Below are positions 41,301 through 49,379 of a stretch of DNA of 64,000 nt, one piece after another. The notes under the pieces are model-generated. The model worked only from the letters and a program-made list of their open reading frames with translations, had not been told where the DNA came from and did no database searches. Source of the stretch: Mixophyes australis (lineage: Eukaryota > Chordata > Amphibia > Anura > Limnodynastidae); the NCBI GenBank assembly GCA_036250195.1, contig JAVHZZ010000067.1, forward strand, positions 310,001-374,000. The letters run 5' to 3'. Both the position numbers and the translations under genes were made by a program. Positions within the stretch are counted from its first letter, which is position 1. Each line of letters begins with the position of its first letter.

Positions 41301-41756
41301 TACCTTGAGAGGAATGACTTGGGAAAGGCAATGATGGTGACATTCAGACCCCCAAGACGTGACTTGAGGGGTGCGCCAGTCAATCTGGGGAGAGTGACAC
41401 TGAAGCCATGGAAGGCCTAGGACAATCGGACTTGTCGTAACAGGAAGAATTAAAAACGATATCTCTTCATGATGCAGAGCACCAATCTGAAGGGTTACTG
41501 GAGACGTACTCTGGGTGATGAGACCGTTGACGAGACGTGATCCATCGATAGCCGTCACAGTAATGGGAGTTTTTAAGGTAATCACTGGTAGAGACCATTG
41601 ATTTACTAACGATTTGGAAATAAAATTTCCTGCTGCTCCGGAATCAATCAATGCCTGTGACTCAAAGGTTTTGGTAGCAAAGGAAATAGTCACATCAAAA
41701 GCGCAGACTTTAGATTTCATAGACGATGGAGAGGACTCCAGGGACCCTAACTTCAC
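38394..41756 (-). CDS. pol: Element 2 Pol: protease, RT, RNase H, integrase, chromodomain
   Basis: 1120 codons numbered from 41756, uninterrupted. Protease D-S-G is at 38-40, RT Y-L-D-D at 353-356 and RNase H F-L-E-V-D-A-S near 499-505. The integrase zinc finger is H-x6-H ... C-x2-C (671/678/708/711) with catalytic D741, D801 and E837 (D-D-35-E). The GPY/F block F-I-G-P-Y is at 971-975 and the chromodomain at about 1030-1078 (FLVHWKGFGPEERSW). The frame is open upstream to the slippery site at 41783-41789, which is the likely entry point, since 41756 is a GTG rather than an ATG. The stop lies 67 nt inside the 3' LTR. Chromodomains in this group are thought to steer integration to particular chromatin. 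All catalytic residues are present. Confidence 0.95.
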   Translation of the reverse strand: MKLGSLESSPSSMKSKVCAFDVTISFATKTFESQALIDSGAAGNFISKSLVNQWSLPVITLKTPITVTAIDGSRLVNGLITQSTSPVTLQIGALHHEEISFLILPVTTSPIVLGLPWLQCHSPQIDWRTPQVTSWGSECHHHCLSQVIPLKVQQASISAISPGLPPQYASFTDVFDKAQSERLPPHRSWDCPIDLLPGKTPPRGRVYPLSLPETQATSEYIRENLQRGFIRPSTSPAGAGFFFVKKKDGSLRPCIDFRGLNAITIKNRYPIPLITELFDRIKGARIFTKLDLRGAYNLIRIRSGDEWKTAFNTRDGHYEYLVMPFGLCNAPAVFQGFINEIFRDLLYVCVVVYLDDILIFSQDLPSHHQHVAEVLSRLRKNSLFCKLEKCSFELPQIPFLGYIVSGVGLKMDPDKVNAVLHWPQPTTLRAIQRFLGFANYYRRFIQDFSSIASPIVALTRKGANPKQWSTEAIQAFQTLKESFSSAPILRQPDVTLPFFLEVDASNVGLGAILSQRSEQQKFHPCAFYSRGLLPAEKNYTIGDKELLAIKAALEEWRYLLEGARHPVTIFTDHKNLSYLQSAQCLNPRQARWSLFFSRFELIITFKPAVKNKKADALSRAFVTSSDIEEVSNHTILDPKCISLAASSTRTLPFGKTLVPPILRRKILSWFHASRFSGHAGEHKTFEILSRSYWWPSMRRDVKEFIASCELCSQFKSSRRTPAGLLRPLPIPSKPWTHISMDFVTDLPPSKNHNTIWVVVDRFSKMAHFIPLSGLPSSSILAEHFIKEIFRIHGCPSEIVSDRGVQFVSRFWRALCKTLGIRLALSSSYHPQSNGQTERVNQDLETFIRIFSSANQDNWVELLPWAEFAHNNMYHESSSKTPFFVVYGHHPSFPEFPALPPTQVPAVETVCQTFKNIWSQVRTCLKKTSVKYKSFADKKRRAIPPLKIGDRVWLSTKNIRLKVPSMKFVPRFIGPYRIIQVINPVCVKLLLPKNLRISNAFHVSLLKPLIINRFSTPPSAPQPVQVHQEEDFEITEVLDAKISRGVLHFLVHWKGFGPEERSWIKAEDLNAPALLKKFYSKNPDKPGSRRSVPTFKRGGTVTHRTVSASSRTYRNRGRPPS
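38464..38474 (-). other. Element 2 polypurine tract
   Basis: Plus strand CCCCCCCTTTT, AAAAGGGGGGG on the element strand, three bases from the 3' LTR. This is the expected plus-strand primer. Confidence 0.75.
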
Positions 41757-41770
41757 CTCTCCAGAACTAG

Positions 41771-42703
41771 TTAGGGCCTGGCATTTCCCGATCTCTTAGG
41801 GCAGGAGCTGAGGACATGAGTGGAATCAGCACAATAGATACAGAGTCTATTCTTGACTCTTCGTTTCCTCTCCTCAGACGATAACTTGGAACGTCCTATC
41901 TCCATGGGAATCACAGCAGGTGACACTGGACGAAATTGAGGGTTAGAGCGAAGAGGTGCTTTAGCAGAAGTCGTTTTCTCAGCCTCTCTTTCGCGAAATC
42001 TCATATCAACACGATGGCATAAAGAGATCAAATCTTCAAGTGACGAAGGAAGCTCTTGAGTAGTCAGTGCATCTTTAATTTTATCGGAAAGCCCCTGCCA
42101 GAAGGCGGCAACTAGGGCTTCAGTGTTCCACTGAAGTTCAGAGGCTAAGATCCTAAATTGAATGACGTACTGGCCTACAGTATGAGATCCTTGTCGCAGA
42201 CGGAGGATGCTGGAAGCAGCGGAGGTCACACGACCTGGTTCATCGAACACACTTCGGAATGTAGAAATGAATTTGGCACTATCTTGTAATATTGGATCGT
42301 TCCTCTCCCACAGAGGGGAGGCCCAAGCCAGGGCTTGTCCTGAAAACAAAGAGATAAGATAGGCCACTCTGGAACGATGGGTAGAAAAATTTTGAGGTTG
42401 GAGCTCAAAATGGACTGAACATTGGTTAAGGAAACCCCTACAAGTTTTGGGGTCTCCATCGTACTTTGACGGAGTAGGCAGGTGAAGCGTGGGAGCTGTA
42501 GACACCTGGGATGGCAATGGGGAAACGGAGGAGAGCACAGGAGCTTCAGTAGTAGCTGTCACAGTCTGTCCAGATGTTCCTTGGGAGGTTAATGACTGAT
42601 AACACTGAAGTAACAGCTGTTGGCGGGCATCCTGTTGCTCCACACGGCTAACCAGATGTTGCAGCATCTCTTTGGCGGTAGGTTCCGCATCTGGGTCTGT
42701 CAT
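41771..42703 (-). CDS. gag: Element 2 Gag, capsid and zinc knuckle
   Basis: 310 residues, ATG 13 nt after the 5' LTR. An N-terminal coiled-coil-like segment (LQHLVSRVEQQDARQQLLLQ), a Ser/Thr/Pro linker and a capsid domain beginning Y-D-G-D-P-K-T-C-R-G-F-L-N-Q-C. The CCHC knuckle is C-I-Y-C-A-D-S-T-H-V-L-S-S-C: the spacing is kept but the usual G-x-x-G-H is A-D-S-T-H, unlike element 1. It packages element RNA. Clearly homologous to element 1 Gag along its length. Confidence 0.93.
   Translation of the reverse strand: MTDPDAEPTAKEMLQHLVSRVEQQDARQQLLLQCYQSLTSQGTSGQTVTATTEAPVLSSVSPLPSQVSTAPTLHLPTPSKYDGDPKTCRGFLNQCSVHFELQPQNFSTHRSRVAYLISLFSGQALAWASPLWERNDPILQDSAKFISTFRSVFDEPGRVTSAASSILRLRQGSHTVGQYVIQFRILASELQWNTEALVAAFWQGLSDKIKDALTTQELPSSLEDLISLCHRVDMRFREREAEKTTSAKAPLRSNPQFRPVSPAVIPMEIGRSKLSSEERKRRVKNRLCIYCADSTHVLSSCPKRSGNARP
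41783..41789 (-). promoter_or_regulatory. Element 2 -1 frameshift slippery heptamer GGGAAAT
   Basis: Gag frame G-GGA-AAT, five codons before the gag stop. A -1 slip gives GGG-AAA-TGC, which is the open pol frame. The pol frame has a TAA just upstream of this site, so entry must occur at or after it. Confidence 0.75.
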
Positions 42704-42704
42704 G

Positions 42705-42714
42705 GCCTGATCTT
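42705..42714 (-). other. Element 2 self-priming primer-binding site
   Basis: Element-strand AAGATCAGGC, 2 nt inside the 5' LTR, is exactly complementary to GCCTGATCTT in the LTR (44234-44243), the inferred RNA 5' end. This is the same arrangement as element 1 with a different sequence. Confidence 0.75.
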
Positions 42715-42716
42715 AC

Positions 42717-44420
42717 TGTCACGGGCACTAGGAGTCTTTACCCAGGGATCACCAGATGGTAGGCTTACCAGAGCAATGTAGATGGTAATAGCGTACTCTG
42801 GTAGCTGGGTGATCACGGAACATGAAATGATGGCCGATGAGATGCTCAGGAAAGTCTATGACTAGCAACACTGGTAATAATGAGGTAATAATAAACAAGG
42901 AACTGTATGGACAAGGCACGTGAAGGTAGTCAGTGGTCTGCGATAGCAAGTTGTACCACTGCTATAGTGAGGAGGAATGTCCAACAGAAAACAAGGAGGT
43001 GATGAGAGTCAGCGGTCTGCGGGTAGCAAGTTGTACCGCTGTCTGAGTGAAGGAATGGAATCCAAGTGGAGGTATCCGGGTAGTCAGTGGTCTGCGGTAG
43101 CAAGTTGTACCACTGCTATGTGAGAGGATAATGGAACAGGTGATACCGGAAACAGGGATCAGTGGTCTGACATCAGCAAGTTGTACCACTGAATATATAT
43201 GTGAGGAGGTGCACAAGGGAAGACTGCAACACAGGATATACACAGGCACCTTATACACGATCCACAGTAATATGCACAATATAGATATATATATATATAA
43301 ATGACTGAGCAGGTCTGCAATCTAGAAAGTCTCTTGAAGTAGTCCAGCACAATGATAACACAGTCAATGATAGCAATAGACTCAGCGGATAGCAGACTCC
43401 AGAGAGAACCAAACACAGTCCAGCAAGATATGCAATACACAGCACAGTCAATGAGAAGTATGCATACCGTGGTTCAGCAGTAGCAGTCAGATGAGAATGC
43501 AGCGGTACCTGAGCGGCTGGAGGCCGACTGGATAGGAAGTCCCTGGATAGGTGAGGCAGCGGTCTAGCAGGTGCAGAGCACAGGTGAGTAGACCAACAGG
43601 GACACGAATCCACAGGAGTCAGCAACACGTGGAACTGGACTCAGAAGGGACCCAGGAGAATGGAGATGATCCAGCAGAGGGTAGTAGATGAGATACGAAT
43701 CCAATGCTGTCAGGAGGGTAGAGACCAGTGGAACACGTGAAGGCGCGGAGAGCGGATCAGCAGGAGATGGACGATAGCGCTGACCACAGCAGCAGGACTC
43801 AGCGGCACACGGAGGTAACCAGTAGCAACCACAGGAACCAACAGCGATGGGACACAGGAGTGCAGCGCAGGCCAGGAGCTGTTGATCACGAAGTGTAGCA
43901 GATAGTAATGCAAGCGGCAGTCTCGAGGAAGATACAACAGAGATGAAGTAAGTCTGCAGTGCACAGGGCAGTGGATAGTAATCAGCTGGCAGTCACGATG
44001 ATGAACACAGGCGAGTTACCAGCAGGAGACTGTAGTGCACGGAGGCAGCGGATAGGAATCAGCAAACAGTCACGATGATACAGTTGATGGTAGAAGTGGT
44101 ATGGGAACCACAGCAATAGAAGTGGTTTGGAAACCACAGGGATAGAAGTGGTTTGGAAACCACAGGAATCAGCAGCGCTGAATACACGAGGAATACAGGA
44201 ACACCTTCAGAGACTCATGGGGAATGAGACTCCAAGATCAGGCAACGTGGTGTTGACCACAGGTGCTTAATATAGGGAGTGTTGCCTGATCTGCCAATTG
44301 AGTTAAAGGGGTATACACTGAAGTATAGAAAAGGGCTGCGCATGCGCAGACCCTCAGGATGGTGGACGACCACGGTTCCTATATGTCCGGGAAGAGGCAC
44401 TCACGGTCCGGTGAGTGACA
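42717..44420 (-). repeat. Element 2 5' LTR
   Basis: 1704 bp. From the priming match, U3 would be about 44244-44420 (only ~177 bp) and R-U5 about 42717-44243 (~1.5 kb), an unusually long transcribed leader. It carries the four long hairpin repeats at about 42931-43191 and the three short ones at about 44096-44163. Confidence 0.95.
44234..44292 (-). promoter_or_regulatory. Element 2 core promoter: TATA box, RNA start and flanking inverted repeat
   Basis: Element-strand TATATTAA (about 44268-44275) lies roughly 25-32 nt upstream of GCCTGATCTT (44234-44243), the block that matches the primer-binding site. A 12 bp inverted repeat, AGATCAGGCAAC (44235-44246) and GTTGCCTGATCT (44281-44292), brackets the TATA box. 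The same structure is at 38275-38332. Confidence 0.7.
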
Positions 44421-44425
44421 CAAAG

Positions 44426-44770
44426 AGGAGTGGTAGCTATAATAGTACCTTTATTGCAGAAGGTGCAAACACAACTGTAACACAATAACTATATTAAATC
44501 GCCAACATCTAAAAACCTCCCCAACACATCCTCAGATAAAGATATGAGGAACCGTTACATATGTTTAAACAGTATTTCTTTGGCCGGGCTAAGTTGTAAA
44601 AAAAGTCTCTGGTCCTGATGCTTTTGTCACAATAGCTCAGTACTCAGGTCTTCCAGATTCCTCAGATTTCTACACTTCTAGGCTTGCTGGTCCTGGCCTC
44701 TCGGCCTTATGTTTACTACCGAGATGTTAGCAGCCTGGACCCCTGTCACCCTACTCCTGTAGGCACACCA
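44426..44770. other. No feature recognised
   Basis: Flank of element 2. CTTTATTGCAGAAGGTGCAA near 44450 looks like retroelement LTR sequence but cannot be assigned. Confidence 0.35.
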
Positions 44771-44948
44771 GGGGGTAAATGTATCAAGCTGAGAGTTTTC
44801 CGGCGGGTTTGAAAAACCAATCAGATTCTAGCTATCATTTATTTAGTGCATTTTACAAAATGAAAGCTAGAATCTGATTGGTTGCAATAGGCAACATCTC
44901 CACTTTTCAAACCCGCCGGAAAACTCTCAGCTTGATACATTTACCCCC
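44771..44948. mobile_element. Near-palindromic fold-back MITE, 178 bp
   Basis: GGGGGTAAATGTATCAAGCT and the following 25 bases are repeated exactly in reverse at the right end (45 bp perfect arms). After a ~27 bp deletion in the left arm the complementarity resumes (CCAATCAGATTCTAGCT). Almost the whole element is one hairpin. A fragment of the family forms the left end of 4386-4613. No transposase and no clear target duplication. Confidence 0.85.
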
Positions 44949-45615
44949 AGATGTGCAGACGCACAAGCAGCTCCCATTGGGGCAGAGTTATACTGTTGCA
45001 CGATGTTCAGCCAGAGATGTGCCTAGATGTAAAATTGTAATCAGGACACATGTTGGAGCTGGTAGGAGACAGATCTTCAATACCAAGCTCAGGATATCCA
45101 ATAAACAACCCTTGGTCTCCTTGCAGGCTCTTTTTAAACAGTTCAGAATTCCCACTGGTGAAATCCCGTCCTGTAAGGTTATCCCAAGTCCGTACAGAAT
45201 GCCATTGGCTCCCAAATCAGGGGTTGGATATGGGAGTGGAGAGAAGTCATCCCCACATGGGTTTCCCCCCAGCTGGTCTAGTGCATAGTAGTCTGACACA
45301 GTCCTAGAGAGAACAATAGAGTAGCAAACTGGTTACTGCAGGGCTTAATCCCAGATGATGAATAGCAGCTTCCTGTCTTAATCCCTTCTATACATTTATG
45401 TTGTGAAAGGGGCTCCAGCTGCTCCAGACTTCCTGTCCTCACTGAGGGAGGGGGTAACTGGCCAGGATATAGTACAGCAGACAATTTGTAGTCCAAATAA
45501 AGCACACGGAGCCCACCTGGATATATTTATGAACCTGCAGTTTTAGTCCATTGACTCTTCATTCAGAACCATATTATGAAATCCATATACTTCAACCAAA
45601 TGAATCCATAGAGTC
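44949..45615. other. No confident gene
   Basis: Open frames on both strands at 44988-45307 overlap one another and have no recognised motif. AAATAAAG near 45497 could be a poly(A) signal of an unidentified retroelement. Confidence 0.35.
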
Positions 45616-46070
45616 TTTATTATTATTATTATTATCATTTATTTGTAAGGCGCCACATGGTTTCCGCAGCGCCATACACAGTACAAACAGTAGACCATAC
45701 AGGGCAAAACAGTACAGAACATTAAACATAAAATACCAATACTTCGTAAACTCCGGGCAGGCAAATACAGTAGAGACGGAGTGGAAGAACAGGTATGGAG
45801 ACAGGAGGAAAGAGGGCCCTGCTCATACGAGCTTACATCCTAAGGGAGGGTGGACAGAATCAGGCACAGAAGGGAGCCAGTGAGGCAAAGGGGAGAACCG
45901 AAGAGATGAGAGGTTAAGTGGATGGTTGGTAGGCCTTAAGAAACAGGTGAGTTTTAAGTGCCCGTTTGAAGGAGCACAGGTTGGGTGAGAGACAGATGGA
46001 GCGAGGGAGGTCGTTCCAGTGAAGGGGGGCAGCGCAGGAGAAGTCTTGGATTCTAGAGTGGGAATTATAT
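45616..46070 (-). pseudogene. L2-like LINE, end of ORF2 and 3' tail
   Basis: Minus strand. At 45914-46070 it reads D-F-S-C-A-A-P-L-H-W-N-D-L-P-R-S then S-F-K-R-A-L-K-T-H-L-F-L-K-A-Y, the C-terminal block of L2/CR1-type ORF2. This is followed by the non-coding tail (TTACAAATAAATGATAATAA at the left end). 5' truncated, as is usual for LINEs. Confidence 0.75.
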
Positions 46071-46074
46071 GTGC

Positions 46075-46375
46075 CAAATGGGGATAACAATATATCCAAA
46101 TACTAGTGGCCAGATACATACCTTTGTATGGGGGGATTGTAACTGTAATCCTATCTCGGCACAATCAGCTTTTCTGTATCACTTTCAGTTTATATCTATT
46201 GTCAGACAGTGCATGGGGAAGCTGGGGGGGTCAGTGGCAGAATATGGGTTACACTCCTTACTGATTGGGACAGCAATGGAGGCTGTCAGCTGGGGCTGAA
46301 GTGACAAGATGATTATGTATATCGGGAAATGGGAATCAAGTGGTTTCAGATCTTATGTAAAGCTCCAGTTTCTAC
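46075..46375 (+). pseudogene. Decayed DIRS-like tyrosine recombinase, C-terminal part
   Basis: Reads A-E-Y-G-L-H-S-L-L-I-G-T-A-M-E-A-V and, after a stop, I-G-K-W-E-S-S-G-F-R-S-Y-V-K. This parallels Y-G-T-H-S-F-R-I-G-A-A-T and G-R-W-x-S-x-x-F-x-x-Y-V-R of DIRS-group recombinases. The HxxR Arg is lost (H-S-L-L). It is a different lineage from the Ngaro copies at 26-29 kb, judging by the K-W-E-S-S-G-F-R-S-Y form. Confidence 0.55.
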
Positions 46376-46800
46376 TATAAAGATTTAAGAAAAGGAGGTA
46401 GGAGATGTATTTCCAATTTGGAAAATCCCTCCACCTCTACCCCAGTCCCTCTCCCTTCTCCCCCTCATCATAAAAAATTAAAAAATAAAACAGCAGTTTG
46501 TTCTATTTGTTATATATATCCAACCTTACATGGTCTATCTTTGGTACGGGAAAAGTCCTCACTTGTACACTCACCACGTAGGCCGTTAATTCCCAACTAC
46601 CAATTGGAATGTGACATAGAATATAATCTATATTTCTATAGTCATTTGTATTTTTGCTTTGTTTTGTTTTATTTTATTTTTTGTTTCCTCCTCAATTTTT
46701 AGATTGTGTAACCTTGGTTCTTATTTAATGTCAACAACATGTACGGTTGTGCTGTATATTGATATCTATCTGCTGTTACAAATAAAAAGTTAAAAGAAAA
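46376..46800 (+). mobile_element. Possible retroelement 3' tail
   Basis: T-rich and A-rich sequence ending TTACAAATAAAAAGTTAAAA with AATAAA resembles the 3' end of a LINE or other retroposon. No coding block is attached to support a family. Confidence 0.3.
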
Positions 46801-47555
46801 GGAGGTAGAAGGGGGATGAGATGTTGGGGTAGAAGGTGTGAGAGACATTAAACACTAAGATAATGTGGTGAAGGTATGAGGACATGGTGGAGTATACAGA
46901 GAGTACCCCAGGAAGAAGAGGAGAGTGGACAAGGGAATAGTCAAGGAAAATAAGATGGTAAAGTGGTGGATACCTAGTAGTATAGCTGGGAGTATGGTAG
47001 GCTCAACTAAAGGAATGTGTAATTTAATCAATTAAGAAAGATCTAACTAAGTATTTCATAATGCACAAGACGAAAGACAGAAAAAGAGTTAAAAAATGAT
47101 ATGTATGTAAATTAAATGATCCTTTAATGAGAATTAATGACACAGTGCAGCAGGTGGGAAATAATATCACACAAAGAGAGTTATAGAGGCCGGATACCCT
47201 GTACCTGTTCTACTAACAACTACCACAACTACCACTGGTAGTTCTCCTGAACATGATCAATAAATAAATGATGATGATGATCCAGCTGGAAGCAGGAAGA
47301 CACAGAAGAGGAATGAAAGGCCAGGTAATGCCTTCATTTATGGTGAGTCATAATTATAGGTTATACTGATAATACTTCTCTAAATGATTAATTAGAGAAT
47401 CCAATACACAATACATAATGTGATAAAAAATAGCACTTAACTTAATACATTAATAACAGCAACTCTGCAGACATGTTGCCCTGTTGGAATCGCTCATACA
47501 GAGCAGACTGGCGCAATATTCACGCATGTGGGAATCAAAGAAGGAAAAATGACTG

Positions 47556-47558
<3 letters not shown>
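46801..47558. other. No gene; L2-like tail end near 47240-47282
   Basis: GATCAATAAATAAATGATGA then TGATGATCC at 47257-47283 is the terminus of the L2-like tail seen at 16100-16266. The rest shows no recognisable feature. Confidence 0.45.

Positions 47559-47612
<54 letters not shown>
47559..47612. repeat. (AT)n microsatellite
   Basis: About 54 bp of AT dinucleotides with two GT interruptions. Confidence 0.95.
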
Positions 47613-48319
47613 GTAACAACATGATGATATTCACATTTCAATATCGATCAATCCAATCTGTAGGGAACATTTACTTTCATTTACTGTATGATTCTCTCTA
47701 ACACCAGAGGAATAATATATTGCAATAAATTGGAGATATGAGAGAAGAGACAGAGATTGTCCTGTCTATATTTTTCCCATTAACATTGTTCCATTCTCAA
47801 ATAGCTCTGAAGCAATAACTAGGAGTTAATTGCAGGATGTCACCTCTCTCCTGATGATAGTTTTCAGTTTTCCGGTCATTGAAAGAGCAGCGCTTATAAG
47901 TCTGCCATAAGAAGATATCCCAACAGCGGCCACAGTGTTTGTGTGTACAACCAACAACTCTATAACGTGACGCGTTTCTCCGCTTCCAAGTGAAATATTT
48001 TCAGAAGGATGGAGCCCAAATTCTGCTTGGAAATCTAAAAGTATATTGGCCAATCAGTAAGGGCCATCAATGAATCCAATTAGAACTCAGATCTTACATA
48101 CATTTATGTATATGTCGTATGTAAGATCTCAGTTTTCTATGTTTATCTAAAGAGACTGCAGCAGCTTTACATACACAAGGATTTATATTTATTATATCTT
48201 GTGCACATGTATCCTCTATTTATCTATTTTGGGAAAAAGGCTTTTCTGGGAAACTCTATTTTTATGTCTTGCTATTCAGAATCATCACATGGAAAATGTA
48301 TATTTTGGGTATTTTTGCC
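47613..48319. other. No feature recognised
   Basis: AT-rich. An inverted pair, CTCAGATCTTACATACATTT at about 48087 and GTCGTATGTAAGATCTCAG at 48115, forms a hairpin of about 17 bp arms. No coding exon is supported. Confidence 0.4.
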
Positions 48320-48553
48320 CTGTGATTTCAGAAGCACACTCCAATGCATGGAATGTGTGCCTTGGCCATGCCCATTACTGGTGCTGAACAGAACCAGTTG
48401 CCAACAAAATTGCAATCTGGCAAATCATTTCTCAAGCCCAGTAACAACATGACTGTGAGCTGTCATTTGTGCCAAAACACCTTTAAGGTCATCATACAAA
48501 ATGGCCTCTCTGAAAGGTTACACCGCTCTCTAACACGCCTTGGTGAACTATGA
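48320..48553 (+). CDS. Possible 3'-terminal exon, unrecognised
   Basis: TTTTTGCCCTGTGATTTCAG is an acceptor-like sequence before a frame that stays open to TGA at 48553. It contains T-V-S-C-H-L-C-Q-N-T-F-K and later S-E-R-L-H-R-S-L, which resembles the first half of a C2H2 finger with poor second-half spacing. It may be a relic or chance. No upstream exon was found. Confidence 0.2.
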
Positions 48554-48778
48554 ATTACTCGGTGTACTCTCTCTTTTCCTGCTGCTTCTCATCCTGCTCC
48601 AAAATCATCCTTCTTCTCCTTCTACAGGACAAATCCACTGACCACTAGCATAAGGTCAACTAGCTCTCTTATCATTTCCTATCATGTCCATCTTGTACAC
48701 CTACAACAAACTTGACTTAAACACAGATCTAATATTTAATATCTATTTTTAAATAAAACAAAAAATACACATTGTAAC

Positions 48779-49020
48779 TAAGGATGAGCGGGCTCGGATT
48801 CCGCTAATCGGAGCCCATCCGAACAGTGCGGATCCGACGGGATCCGAGCACTGTTCGGGTATTTCCGGCGCCCAAAAAAATGAAAGTGAGGCTCTGACGT
48901 CCAAGTCTTGCGTCGGATCTCGCGAGACTCGGATTGCATAAATTCCTCGCTAGCAGACGCCATTTTAATTTGGGCTGTGATCAGGGTAGAGGGAGGTTGT
49001 AGGGTAGTGGTGCTCCTGCG
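48779..49020 (+). promoter_or_regulatory. GC-rich promoter-like module upstream of the satellite
   Basis: Stands out from AT-rich flanks. Contains an imperfect hairpin (CCATCCGAACAGTGCGGATC against GGATCCGAGCACTGTTCGGG, 48816-48862), the palindrome TCTCGCGAGA (48918-48927, a known vertebrate core-promoter motif), GCATAAATT near 48937 and GACGCCATTTTAATTTGGGC. It leads directly into the minisatellite and the 52 bp array. It may be the 5' part of a dispersed repeat unit. Promoter activity is inferred. Confidence 0.4.
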
Positions 49021-49025
49021 TGATC

Positions 49026-49205
49026 AGTCCAGTGGTGCTTTATACTTGTGTCCAGTGCTCTGTCCTTGCTGAGTCCAGTGGTGCTTTATGCTTGTGTCCA
49101 GTGCTCTGTCCTTGCTGAGTCCAGTGCTCCTTTTGTCCTGCGCTCTGTCCTGCTGAGTCCAGTGGTGCTTTGGCCAGTGTCTGTCCTGCTGAGTCCAGTG
49201 TTGCT
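49026..49205. repeat. Minisatellite, 46 bp unit shrinking to 36-38 bp
   Basis: AGTCCAGTGGTGCTTTATAC begins at 49026 and related starts occur at 49072, 49118, 49156 and 49192 (periods 46, 46, 38, 36). Units share TGCTCTGTCCT(T)GCTG. The GTCCAGTG core echoes the GCAGTCC core of the satellite that follows, but homology is not established. Confidence 0.8.
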
Positions 49206-49234
49206 TTAGTCCTGGGCATTTTTGTGCTAAGTCC

Positions 49235-49379
49235 ATAGTAATTTTCTAATTATTAAAAACTCCCCAAAAAATTAAAAAAAAAAACAAAAAAAAAAAATTA
49301 TACAAAAAAAGTAAAAAAAAATATTAAAAAATAATTTAAAAATTATAACAATTTTTTAGAGCAGTCCTGAAATATTAGT
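49235..49379. other. A-rich junction before the satellite
   Basis: Nearly pure A/T with long A runs (for example 49272-49297 and 49305-49325), linking the minisatellite to the 52 bp array. Confidence 0.7.

Larger units (their letters stand above)
36680..44420 (-). mobile_element. Full-length, apparently intact chromodomain Ty3/gypsy retrotransposon (sushi type), element 2
   Basis: LTRs of 1781 bp (left) and 1704 bp (right) bound gag and a complete pol on the minus strand. The target duplication CAAAG lies at 36675-36679 and 44421-44425. Apart from one substitution (near 37562) and one 77 bp tandem unit present only in the left LTR, I see no LTR differences, so insertion was very recent. Gag and Pol are both uninterrupted. 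It shares self-priming, slippery site and 3' LTR stop with element 1, but its LTRs are unrelated in sequence and almost three times as long. Confidence 0.95.

Noticed and set aside
45823..46164. Independent 113-codon minus-strand gene
   Set aside because: It overlaps the L2-like ORF2 end (S-F-K-R-A-L-K-T-H-L-F) in another frame; the LINE reading explains the sequence.
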